64,000 nt of DNA, taken from NCBI RefSeq assembly GCF_003148775.1, contig NZ_QGGW01000002.1:186001-250000 (forward strand), in the 5' to 3' direction. This document shows, in pieces, positions 48,047 through 61,684 of this stretch. Origin of the DNA: Roseicyclus mahoneyensis (GTDB lineage Bacteria > Pseudomonadota > Alphaproteobacteria > Rhodobacterales > Rhodobacteraceae). Positions within the stretch are counted from its first letter, which is position 1. Every line of letters starts with the position of its first letter. Made by a program: the position numbers and the translations under genes. The notes beneath the pieces are model-generated. The model was given only the letters and a program-made list of their open reading frames with translations, was not told the DNA's origin and made no database searches.

Positions 48047-49477
48047 TCAGGTGGGAAGGTCGGCGAGCCCGAACTTCCCGGCCCCCCCGTTCCTCAAGCT
48101 CGTCGCCGTGCGCACGAGCGGCCCGAGGGCAACAAGCGTGACGAACAGCAGCAGAATTTCGATGTGGTAGACGACGGAATAGCCCGTCGCGGGGTTGGCC
48201 AGCGCCTCGCCCAAAGTGCCTTGCATGGCAGCGGCATTGGTCAGGTCGCGCAATCCGCCGCCGATGGCGATTGACACGCCCGCAGCGGTGGCCTGTGCAG
48301 CCCCCCAAGCGCCCAGTGCCAGACCGCGACCAGCCTTGCCCGAGGGCATGGTCATCGCAGCCGTCAACGTGGCGACCGAGAAGAGGCCGCCACCGAAGCC
48401 GATCAGGGCAGCACCGGCAAAGAACAGTTCGGGCGACGCCATGGGATTGGAAAAGATCACGGCGGAAAAGGCCGCGACACCCGCAAGGATACCGCGCGCG
48501 CACATGCGGTAGGGGTTGATGCCTGTGGCCAGCCATTTCGCGGCCAGCGCAAAGCCCACCAGCGCGCCCAGCGCCCAGGTCGCCGTCAGCGTCGTGGTGG
48601 CCGACACGCTCAGGCCCAAGATCTCGCCGCCATAGGGTTCCAGCAGCACGTCTTGCATGTTGAAGGCCATGGTGCCCAGAAACACGACGACCAGAAGCCG
48701 CCCGGCCGTGCCGCCCGAGGCGTAATCGGCCCAGGCGTCGCGGAAGCTGGGCGTTACCTCCTCACGTTCGGCGCGCGACATCGGACGCACGCGTTCCTGT
48801 TTCCACAGCGCGATGACGTTCAGCACGATGGTGACGACGGCGGTGGCCTGCACCACCTGAATGAGCTCGATCGCGGTGAATTCCCGCAAGAACCAGCCGA
48901 TCACGAGGGCAGACACGCCCATACCGATCAGGAACATGACATAAAGCAGCGCCACGACGCGCGGCCGAGTCTCATCCGTCGCGCGGTCTGCGGCCAGCGC
49001 CAGACCGGCGGTCTGGGTCATGTGCATGCCAAGGCCGGTCATCAAAAAGGCGATGCCGGCCAGCGCCTCACCCGCAAAGGGGATGTCATAGCGCACCTGC
49101 GTCACATCCCCGCCCAGAACCAGAAGGGCGGCGGGCATGATGGCAAGGCCGCCGAACTGCCACAGAGTGCCGAACCAGAGGTAGGGAATGCGTTTCCACC
49201 CGATGGCGGATTTGTAGGTGTCGGATTTGTAGCCCAAAAGCGCGCGGAAGGGCGCGATCAGAACCGGCAGTGCCACCATGGAGGCCACGAGAAAGGCCGG
49301 CACCTGAAGCTCGACGATCATCACGCGGTTGAGCGTGCCCAGAAGCATCACGGCAGCCATGCCCACCGACACCTGGAACAACGACAGCCGCAAGAGCTGG
49401 CTCAACGGGAAGTCATCCGAAGCGGCATCGGCGAAAGGCAGATAATTGATCGAGATGCGCTTCAGCAGGTTTCTCAT
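48047..49477 (-). CDS. lhaA: Light-harvesting complex 1 assembly protein LhaA (PucC family)
   Basis: 476-residue MFS-fold membrane protein of the BCD (bacteriochlorophyll delivery) family with 12 helices, needed for LH1 assembly. Seen: MLLGTLNRVMIVELQVPAFL near the N-terminus, ALLGYKSDTYKSAIGWKRIPY in part, MQDVLLEPYGGEILGLSVSA, and ALGAWGAAQATAAGVSIAIG. A paralogue (bch2) is encoded at 61675-62973. It overlaps bchM by 4 bp. Confidence 0.94.
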   Translation of the reverse strand: MRNLLKRISINYLPFADAASDDFPLSQLLRLSLFQVSVGMAAVMLLGTLNRVMIVELQVPAFLVASMVALPVLIAPFRALLGYKSDTYKSAIGWKRIPYLWFGTLWQFGGLAIMPAALLVLGGDVTQVRYDIPFAGEALAGIAFLMTGLGMHMTQTAGLALAADRATDETRPRVVALLYVMFLIGMGVSALVIGWFLREFTAIELIQVVQATAVVTIVLNVIALWKQERVRPMSRAEREEVTPSFRDAWADYASGGTAGRLLVVVFLGTMAFNMQDVLLEPYGGEILGLSVSATTTLTATWALGALVGFALAAKWLATGINPYRMCARGILAGVAAFSAVIFSNPMASPELFFAGAALIGFGGGLFSVATLTAAMTMPSGKAGRGLALGAWGAAQATAAGVSIAIGGGLRDLTNAAAMQGTLGEALANPATGYSVVYHIEILLLFVTLVALGPLVRTATSLRNGGAGKFGLADLPT

Positions 49478-50165
49478 GCCCGATACTCCAGGCAGGTCGA
49501 GATGTAGAAGCCGCGGCTGACACGCGCGACCTCACGGATCGACCCTGTCGCGCCGTGGCGGGTCGCCTCATGCGACAGACGGCGGGGGTTGTGCGGGATC
49601 ATCGTGGGCGAGCGGTCAGCGCGCGGGAAAAGCTTGCCGACCGTCCAGAACGCCAAGAGGAACGCCGTGCGCGGGGCGACTGTGAAGACGATGCTGCCCC
49701 GCACGCGCGGGCACAGATGGGCCAGCGCGCGGCCCAGATCGGGGGCCTCGTAATAGATCATAGAATCCATTGCCATGACGTGATCGAAACTGCCCAGATC
49801 CGACGACAGCATGTCGCCGGAGGTAAAGGTGACGCGACCCGCCAGATCCACCGGCAGGCGTTTGGCCGCGATCTCGACCAGCGCGGGCGAGATGTCTATG
49901 GCGACCACCTCCGCCCCTCGACGGGCCAGTTCCTCGGTCATCGCACCGGTCCCGCAACCGGCGTCTAGCACGCGCTTGCCAGTCAGATCCGCAGGCAGTT
50001 GTCCCAGCATGGTCGCGCGCATCGTGTCACGGCCTTCGCGCACGGTCTGGCGGATGCCCGAGACCGGCGCGTCAGAGGTCAAGCGCTCCCACGTCGTGGT
50101 GGCGGTCCGGTCGAAGTATTCCTCCACCCGGTCGCGCGTCGCGCCATATGTCGGCGTTGCGACCA

Positions 50166-50166
<1 letters not shown>
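49474..50166 (-). CDS. bchM: Magnesium protoporphyrin IX methyltransferase
   Basis: 230-residue SAM-dependent methyltransferase that makes Mg-protoporphyrin monomethyl ester. Seen: VEEYFDRTATTTWERLTSDA, the SAM motif LDAGCGTG (67-74), VVAIDISPALVEIAAKRLP and the C-terminal HPNPRR-like element read here as IPHNPRRLSHEA. The ATG shares a base with the bchL stop (TGATG) and the gene overlaps lhaA by 4 bp. The longer open frame is within bchL. Confidence 0.95.
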
Positions 50167-51140
<974 letters not shown>

Positions 51141-54100
51141 CTATTCGGCCGCCACGTTGAGACCCTCGAGCGTATCTTCGAGCTCGTCCGCGCCAGCCTG
51201 AAGCGCGGCCAAAGTGGCCTCATCGGGTTGCCAGTAATTCCGTTCGAACGCCTCGATCAGGCGGTTGGCCATGCGGGCCGAGGCCTGCGGGTTCAGCGCG
51301 GCCAGACGGCGGCGCATGTCTTCGTCAAGCACGAAGGTCTCGGACAGGCGCTGATAGACCCAAGGATCGACTTGGCCCGTGGTGGCCGACCAGCCCATCG
51401 TGTTGGTCACCTGCGCCTCGATCTGGCGCACGCCTTCGTGGCCGTGCTTGAGCAGGCCCTCAAACCATTTGGGGTTCAAGCTGCGCGAGCGGGTTTCCAG
51501 CGCAACCTGTTCCTTGAGCGTGCGCACCTTGCCCTCGCCGCGGGTCTGGTCGCCGATGAACACCGGCGCCTCGATCCCGCCCTTGGCACGCTTCACTGCG
51601 CGGGAAATCCCGCCCAGCGTGTCGAAATAATGGTCGACTGTGGTCACACCCAATTCGACTGATTCAAGGTTCTGGTAGGCGATATCGACGTCCTTGAGCG
51701 TGGCCTGCAGCAGGCCCGCGTTCTTGTGCGCCTTGCCATCCATGCCATAGGCAAAGGACTTGCGCGCCTGATAGGCGTCCGCCAGTTCGTCCTCTTCGCC
51801 CCAAGCCCCTGAATCAACCAGCTGGTTGACGTTGGAGCCATAGGCACCCTCGGCGTTCGAGAACACGCGAAGCGCGGCCTCTTCCATGCTGACGCCCATC
51901 GAGGCGGCATAGTCCAGCGCATGGGCGCGGACGAAGTTCATCTCGACCGGCTCATCGGCAGTGGCGGCTTTCCAAGCGGCCTCGGCCAGCATCCGGGTCT
52001 GCAGCGGCAGAAGATCGCGGAAGATGCCCGAGAGGGTCATGACGACGTCGATGCGCGGTCGGCCCAGGTCCACCAGCGGGATCAGGTCGGCGCCACACAA
52101 ACGCCCGTAGCCATCAAAGCGCGGCTTGGCGCCCATCAGGGCAAGGGCCTGCGAAATCGGCCCGCCATCGGACTTGATGTTGTCGGACCCCCACAAAACC
52201 AGCGCCACCGAGTGCGGCATGGTGCCTGCCGCCTCGATCAGCCGCTGCGCCTGCCTTGCGCCATCTTGCAGCGCAAAGGCGGTCGGCATCCGGAACGGGT
52301 CGAAGGCGTGGATGTTGCGCCCAGTCGGCAGAACCTCGGGCGACCGGATCAGGTCGCCACCCGGGACGGGTTCGATGAACCGGCCCGACAGCGCGCGCAT
52401 CAGGCCGGTCAGTTCGGTTTCCTGCCGCAGCAGATGTTCGATGCGCGCCCGCGTCTCGGGATCGGTATGCGCCATGACGCGCAGGTGTTCTTGCAACTCA
52501 GCCTCGGCCATCGGGCGACCGACGACATGCAGACCATCGGGGATCAATGCGTTTTCGGTTTCCAGCAGCGTCAGCCAAAGCTTGTCGGGGTTCCGCTCGG
52601 TCAGATCGACCGCCTCGGCCTGCGTGGCGATCAGCGCGGCCAGATCGGCGCGCTCATGCGCATCGGGGGCCAGCGCGCGCCACCGCGTCAGGCTGTCCTT
52701 CAGTTCCGACAGACCCTTGTAAAGACCAGCAGATGCCAGCGGCGGCGTCAGATGCGTGATCGTGACGGCATTGGACCGACGCTTGGCCAGCGTCGCTTCG
52801 GACGGGTTGTTGGACGCATAAAGATAGACGTTCGGCACTTCGCCGATCAGGCGGTCGGGCCAGTCGCGCGCGCCAAGGCCCGCCTGCTTGCCAGGCATGA
52901 ATTCCAGCGCGCCGTGCATTCCGAAATGCAGCAGCACATCGGCCCGATAGGTGTTGCGAAGCCAGAGGTAGAACTGCGTGAAGGCATGCGTCGGTGCGAA
53001 CCCGCGCTCGAACAACAGGCGCATCGGGTCGCCTTCATAACCGAAGGTTGGCTGGACGCCTACGAAGACATTGCCGAAATGCTGGCCAAGGATGAACACG
53101 CCACGCCCGTCGGACTGGATCTTTCCGGGTGCGGGGCCCCAGACCGCCTCAATCACCTTCAAAGGAGGGGTGTTGCGCACGATGGTGTCGGCATCGACAT
53201 GGGCGGCGACATTCGCCTCCTGCCCGTATTGCTTGGCATTGCCGCGCAGGACCGCGTGCCGCAGGTCGTCGACATTTGCCGGAACCTCGACCTCGTAGCC
53301 GTCGACCTTCATCCGGGTCAGCGTGTTGAACAGGCTTTCGAACACGCTCAGATAGGCAGCGGTGCCGACTGCACCGGCATTCGGCGGGAAACCGAACAGG
53401 ACGATCCCCACCTTCTTGTCGGCATTCGCCTTGCGCCGCAGGACGGCCAGGCGGCGCGTCTTTTCGATAAGGCTGTCAATGCGTTCCATGCAGGGTGCCA
53501 TGGCCTTGGTGTCGGACGCACGGAGGCAGTTGTGCGAACAGCCATCGCAGCCATCGGCACCGTGGCGGCCACCGAACACCGTGGGGTTGGTCGCGCCGTC
53601 GATCTCGGGCAGGGCGACGAGCATCGTGGTCTCGACCGGGCCAAGCCCCCCTGCGCAAGACGCCCATTGCCCCAGCGTCTGAAATTCCAGCGCGTGCGCC
53701 GCGATGTAGGGAACGTCGAGGTCCTTCAGAACCGCGACAGCGGCGGCGCTGTCATTGTAGGCCGGACCACCGATCAGGCTGAAACCGGTCAGCGACACGA
53801 GGGCATCGACACGACCCTCGGTGAAATAGGCGGCAATCGCCGGGCGACTGTCGAGACCACCCGCAAAAGCCGGAATGACGGCAAGGCCCGCCGCCTGCAT
53901 GCGGCGGATGACGCCATCGTAATGCGCGGTGTCGGACGCCAGCACATAGCTGCGCATCATCAGCAGGCCGACAGTTGCGACCGGGTTTTCCGGCTGCGGC
54001 AGGTCTGCGGCGCTTGTGGTGATGCGATGGCCCGGCAGGTCGGGGTGATAGAGACCCACCTCGGGATAATCGATTGGCGCAGCCGCCTGAGCCCCCTTGA

Positions 54101-54693
54101 AGGCGCGGTCGCTGGCATAGCTGCCCACCAGAAAGCGCACCATCTGTTCGACATTGTCGTCCGACCCGCCCAGCCAGTATTGCATGGTCAGGAACCAGGC
54201 GCGCAGGTCCTGCGCCTTGCCGGGGATGAATTTCAGGATCTTGGGCAGGCGGCGCAGCAGCTTCATCTGCTTCTCGCCGGAATTCGAGGATGGTTCCTTG
54301 GTACCACGCAGCTTTTTCAAAAGCTTCATCGCGCCGGTTGCGGGTTTCATCATGTCCAGATCGCCCATCCGGGTCAGCTGAACGACTTCCTTGGCGGAAA
54401 TCACACCGATCATCGCGTCGCAGGTGGCGCGCCGGGCCTGCAGGTCGGGCAGGATGGCGGTGATATGTTCCTCGATGAAGAGAAGATTGGCGACGATGAT
54501 GTCGCCATGGCGCACGGCGATCCGCGCTTCCTCCAGCGCTGCGGGGTTTTCGGCCCATTCGGCTGCGGCATGCACGCTGACATTCAGACCCGGAAACTCG
54601 CCAGCCAGCCGTTCGCTCACACGCGCCGCCGGGCCAGCCGCGTGACTGTCCAGCGTGACGATCACGACCCGGTAGCCGGGGATATGATCGCCG

Positions 54694-54704
<11 letters not shown>
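51141..54704 (-). CDS. bchH: Magnesium chelatase subunit H
   Basis: 1187-residue porphyrin-binding catalytic subunit of Mg chelatase (CobN/BchH family). Seen: [20 protein letters not shown] at the start, [30 protein letters not shown] (conserved histidines and glutamate), [13 protein letters not shown] and [20 protein letters not shown] in part. The ATG at 54704 overlaps bchB by 11 bp; a start 18 nt further up (MRRKPI) is possible but has no ribosome site. Length is normal. Confidence 0.96.
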
Positions 54705-58045
<3,341 letters not shown>

Positions 58046-58076
58046 ACGGTGTTCGATTCCTTGGACGATGACCAAA

Positions 58077-58117
58077 AACTAGCCCCCGCACAGGTAGAGT
58101 GTCAATTAAAACTTACA
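58077..58117 (-). promoter_or_regulatory. bchF promoter with PpsR/CrtJ-type site
   Basis: On the minus strand the perfect -35 TTGACA (58100-58105) and CTAGTT (58077-58082) are 17 bp apart. A TGT-N12-ACA operator (58100-58117) covers the -35. This promoter would drive the whole bchF-to-cycA superoperon, so the site would put most bacteriochlorophyll genes under PpsR. Confidence 0.75.
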
Positions 58118-58359
58118 CCTTGAACCGCCGTTCAGATGGTGCCCCGGGCGGAGGCGGGTAATGTCGTTCCTGCAGTTTTTCTTAGGTAAATTGGAAAACT
58201 CCGAGAAAAAAGGATCGGTGCCTCACCTTGAAACCGACATAATGTCAATTTACTTTGACAGCAGACACGGGATGGGCGACACTCTCCCAAACCATTTGCT
58301 GCCCGACCGGCGCGAGACCACAGAATGACGTTGGAGGGGGGCGCAAGCGGTGGCATCAC
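58118..58359 (+). promoter_or_regulatory. ppaA upstream region with second PpsR/CrtJ-type site
   Basis: A TGT-N12-ACA operator at 58243-58260 ends in TTGACA (58255-58260), a perfect -35, with GACACT 17 bp further as a weak -10 for ppaA. The site is 125 bp from the bchF operator. The rest of the segment (58118-58242) holds A/T-rich patches but no open frame or other motif that I recognise. Confidence 0.6.
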
Positions 58360-59184
58360 ATGAAAGACGACTCGTATAGCAGCGTGCATGCCTCTCTGGC
58401 GAACGGGGGGGCCGAGGTCCGGCAGCTGGCGCAACATGCGCTTGCCGTCCTCGCAGCCGACGGCCCCGGCCGAGGAGACGGCTTGGGCCGCAAACTCGAG
58501 CAATTGCTCGAGGCGTTCTTGTCGTCCGACGAAGACAAACGCCACGACATGCTGATGCGGCTGCGACAAGACGGTGTGCCCATCGGCGACATCATCGACC
58601 ACATCCTGCCCGCTGTGGCCCGGATCATGGGCGAGCGTTGGGCAGCGGATCAGATCAGCTTTGCCCATGTGACCATCGGCACGGCCCGCCTGCAGGAGGC
58701 GGTGCGCGTGCTAGGCTGGCATGACAAGACCCGGCAGCGCGTCGCCGAAACGGCGCCGGTCATCTTGTTGATCATTCCAAAGCCCGAACACCACACACTC
58801 GGCGCCTTCGTTCTGGCCGATCAGTGGCGGCGGATGGGCTTTAGGGTCGATATCGCGATAGACCAGCACCCACGCCAGATCGCGGACATGCTGCGCAAGC
58901 GCCGCTATGTGATGATCGGCATTACCGCCGCAGGGCGCAGGACGCTTGCATCGGCAAGGGAATTGGTGGACACAATCCGCCTTACCGCAGCGCGCGCGAC
59001 GCCTATCTTTGTTGGTGGCGCGGTCCTGGATCGGGACATTGATGTCCTTGCGATCACCGGGGCCGACCACGTCGCGCGCGATGCGGGGTCGGCCTTGCGG
59101 GTGTGCGGGCTTGTCGATGCGGGGTGGGAGGCCCCGTCGCTTGTAACGAATGACCATGCCGGTCCACGTCATGACCGGCGGTGA
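58360..59184 (+). CDS. ppaA: Cobalamin-binding photosynthesis regulator PpaA/AerR
   Basis: 274-residue regulator; family members bind cobalamin and relieve PpsR/CrtJ repression in response to light and oxygen. Seen: an N-terminal helical region, HILPAVARIMGERWAADQIS, and a B12-binding-like fold beginning VILLIIPKPEHHTLGAFVLA with a histidine pair at 144-145, then IGITAAGRRTLASARELVDT. The start at 58360 (MKDDSYS) is chosen for family similarity; no strong ribosome site is seen. It lies directly before ppsR, as in related clusters. Confidence 0.9.
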   Translation: MKDDSYSSVHASLANGGAEVRQLAQHALAVLAADGPGRGDGLGRKLEQLLEAFLSSDEDKRHDMLMRLRQDGVPIGDIIDHILPAVARIMGERWAADQISFAHVTIGTARLQEAVRVLGWHDKTRQRVAETAPVILLIIPKPEHHTLGAFVLADQWRRMGFRVDIAIDQHPRQIADMLRKRRYVMIGITAAGRRTLASARELVDTIRLTAARATPIFVGGAVLDRDIDVLAITGADHVARDAGSALRVCGLVDAGWEAPSLVTNDHAGPRHDRR

Positions 59185-59197
59185 GGACATGGATCGC

Positions 59198-60646
59198 ATG
59201 AACACGCGCGTAACGGATTTTCTCGGCCAGCCCTCGGCATCGGCCATCGCGCCGGAGCAGTTCAGCGAGATCGTGACCACAGCCGCAGATCTTGCCATCG
59301 TGCTCGACATGCAGGGCACGGTGAAAACCGTGATCGTGAACCCGCTCAACCCTACGCTCGGGCGTCTTGACCACTGGAAAGACCGCGATATCCGCGAGTT
59401 CATGGCCGAAGACAGCCTGCCCAAGCTCGAAACCCAGCTGGAAGCCTATCGCAAAGGACAGAAGGGTACGGTCGACGCGATCGAAGTGAACCACTTCGAC
59501 AACGCGAACTGGGAATTCCCGATCCGCTACACGCTGCACAAGACGGGCAATCCCGACATCATCTTGATGCTGGGCCGCGACCTGCGCCCCATCGCTGAGC
59601 TCCAGCACCGGCTGGTCAAGGCACAGCTGGCGCTGGAAAAGGATTACGAGACCCACCGCGACTACGAAACGCGCTACCGGGTCATCATGGAGGCGTCGCG
59701 CGATGCGCTGGTGCTGGTCGATGTCGCGTCGGGGCGGATCGTCGACCTGAACGCCGCGGCGGCGCAAGTGCTGGGCGCGGATGCCGATACCCTAACCGGC
59801 AGCGCCTTCACGCAGGAATTCGACGGCCGCAAGCGGGGCGAGTTCATCGAAGGCCTCGTGCTGTCGGCAAGCGACGACACTAGCGGTCCCGTTCCGGTCA
59901 AGACGCGGCGCGGCAAGCTGGATGTGGCGATCCACCCGATCGTGTTCCGCGCGGCAGGCGACAAATCGCTTTTGTGCCGGATCGAGACGGCGAAAAGCGC
60001 CGAGAGCGTTGCCGCGGAGTTGTCCGGCGCGCTGGCGCAACTGTTCCGCGAGGGGCCCGACGCCGTGGTCATCACCGATGCCATCGGCATTATCCGGACG
60101 GTAAACGAAGCGTTCCTGAACCTGACCGAGGCGGGCAGCGCCAGCGACGTCAAGGGCAAGTCTTTGGCCGATTTCCTCTCGCGCGGAAGTGTCGACCTGA
60201 AGGTGCTGACCGACAATGCGACCCGCGCCGGCAAAATGCGGATGTATGCAACCCGACTGGAAGGGGCCTTTGGCTCGCAACTTTCGGTGGAACTGTCGGC
60301 CACGCATCTGAATGCCGGTGGCACGTCGGGCTTTGCCTTCGTGATCCGCGACACCTCGCGGATGGAGGTGGTGCGCGACCCGACCGCCTCGGTGATCCCC
60401 GGCCCCGGCCCGGTGTCGGATGATGCAATGCGCAACGTGATGGATCTGGTCGGCTCCGCTCCGCTCAAGGATATCGTCGCGGCCACGACCGATGTGGTCG
60501 AAAAGATGTGCATCGAGACGGCTGTGGAGCTGACCGACAACAACCGTGTTGCCGCCGCCGAGATGCTGGGCCTGTCCCGTCAATCGCTGTATGTAAAGCT
60601 GCGCAAATACGGTCTGCTCAACCGCAACGACCGCAGCGGCGCCTGA
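59198..60646 (+). CDS. ppsR: Photosynthesis repressor PpsR (CrtJ)
   Basis: 482-residue DNA-binding repressor of bch, crt and puc genes under aerobic conditions. Seen: an N-terminal PAS-like domain, a Q-linker (KAQLALEKDYETHRDYETRY), two PAS domains (about 160-265 and 275-390) and a Fis-type helix-turn-helix (NNRVAAAEMLGLSRQSLYVK). C260 (LLCRIE) and C438 (EKMCIE) correspond to the two redox cysteines known in Rhodobacter PpsR. The start at 59198 (MNTRVTDF) has GAGGA 10 nt upstream; 59189 is an alternative. Operators with TGT-N12-ACA occur at crtI/crtA, bchF/ppaA and bchG. Confidence 0.95.
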   Translation: MNTRVTDFLGQPSASAIAPEQFSEIVTTAADLAIVLDMQGTVKTVIVNPLNPTLGRLDHWKDRDIREFMAEDSLPKLETQLEAYRKGQKGTVDAIEVNHFDNANWEFPIRYTLHKTGNPDIILMLGRDLRPIAELQHRLVKAQLALEKDYETHRDYETRYRVIMEASRDALVLVDVASGRIVDLNAAAAQVLGADADTLTGSAFTQEFDGRKRGEFIEGLVLSASDDTSGPVPVKTRRGKLDVAIHPIVFRAAGDKSLLCRIETAKSAESVAAELSGALAQLFREGPDAVVITDAIGIIRTVNEAFLNLTEAGSASDVKGKSLADFLSRGSVDLKVLTDNATRAGKMRMYATRLEGAFGSQLSVELSATHLNAGGTSGFAFVIRDTSRMEVVRDPTASVIPGPGPVSDDAMRNVMDLVGSAPLKDIVAATTDVVEKMCIETAVELTDNNRVAAAEMLGLSRQSLYVKLRKYGLLNRNDRSGA

Positions 60647-60716
60647 CCTTTCCCTGATCTGCGCAGCGTCTTTGCCGCCCTCCAGACGGGGCCTGCGATG
60701 TATGCGTCTACCTTCC

Positions 60717-60770
60717 TTTACACTTGCCGACTCGTAAACTGTCAGGCTATGTTTACACTCATGAGTGTAA
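60717..60770. promoter_or_regulatory. bchG promoter with clustered PpsR-like half-sites and start-codon palindrome
   Basis: Contains the TTTAC-N12-GTAAA inverted repeat (60717-60738), a TGT-N12-ACA site (60740-60757) and the 18-bp perfect palindrome TTACACTCATGAGTGTAA (60753-60770), which spans the bchG ATG (60761). A possible promoter, TTGCCG (60724) and TATGTT (60748) with 18-bp spacing, would start at about 60760, giving an almost leaderless mRNA. Confidence 0.6.
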
Positions 60771-61684
60771 CGACCGACCTCACCCCGACCCCATCGCACC
60801 GAAGCCTGCCCGAACCACGGGCGGTCCTGACGTTGCTGAAACCGATTACATGGTTCCCGCCGATGTGGGCCTACCTGTGTGGCGCAGTCTCGGCGGGCGT
60901 ATCGCCTTCGGGGCAGTGGCTTGCAGTCATCTTGGGCGTGATCCTGGCCGGTCCCATCGTCTGCGGCATGAGCCAAGCGGCGAACGACTGGTGCGACCGC
61001 CATGTGGACGCCATCAATGAACCGCATCGTCCGATCCCGTCGGGGCGCATCCCGGGCCGCTGGGGCCTGTGGATTGCAATCTTCATGTCGGTCGCGGCTG
61101 CGCTGATAGGTTTGGCCCTCGGCCCATGGGGTTTCGGCGCCACGCTGGTCGCCATCGCCGCCGCCTGGGCCTATTCGGCCGAACCCGTGCGCCTCAAGCG
61201 GTCAGGATGGTGGGGCCCGGGCCTTGTCGGGCTGTCGTATGAAAGCCTGCCCTGGTTCACCGGCGCCGCCGTTCTGGCCGCTGGTGCGCCGTCCTGGCCG
61301 GTCATCATCGTAGCCGTCCTTTATGGCATCGGCGCGCATGGGATCATGACGCTCAACGATTTCAAGGCGCTGGAGGGCGACCGGCAGATGGGCGTCAATT
61401 CCCTGCCCGTCACGCTTGGCCCGGAACGGGCCGCGAAACTGGCTTGCGTGGTCATGGCCGTGCCGCAGGTCATCGTCTTTGCCCTGCTGTTCTTCGTCTG
61501 GGATCGCCCGGTGCATGGTCTGGCCATCGCCGTGTCGCTGATCGCGCAAGCCTACGCGATGCAGGTTCTGCTCCGCGACCCCAAAGGACGTGCGCCGTGG
61601 TATAACGGGGTCGGTGTCACGCTTTATGTCTCTGGCATGATGGTCACGGCCTTCGCCGTCCGCACGCTGGAGACATGGCCGTGA
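60761..61684 (+). CDS. bchG: Chlorophyll synthase (bacteriochlorophyllide esterification)
   Basis: 307-residue UbiA-type membrane prenyltransferase that attaches geranylgeraniol or phytol to bacteriochlorophyllide. Seen: PRAVLTLLKPITWFPPMWAY, the first aspartate-rich motif QAANDWCDRHVDAINEPHRP, YSAEPVRLKRSGWWGPGLVG, the second motif NDFKALEGDRQMG, and several helices. The ATG at 60761 (MSVTTDL) matches the expected N-terminus; no Shine-Dalgarno is visible, which fits a leaderless start. It overlaps bch2 by 10 bp. Confidence 0.94.
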   Translation: MSVTTDLTPTPSHRSLPEPRAVLTLLKPITWFPPMWAYLCGAVSAGVSPSGQWLAVILGVILAGPIVCGMSQAANDWCDRHVDAINEPHRPIPSGRIPGRWGLWIAIFMSVAAALIGLALGPWGFGATLVAIAAAWAYSAEPVRLKRSGWWGPGLVGLSYESLPWFTGAAVLAAGAPSWPVIIVAVLYGIGAHGIMTLNDFKALEGDRQMGVNSLPVTLGPERAAKLACVVMAVPQVIVFALLFFVWDRPVHGLAIAVSLIAQAYAMQVLLRDPKGRAPWYNGVGVTLYVSGMMVTAFAVRTLETWP

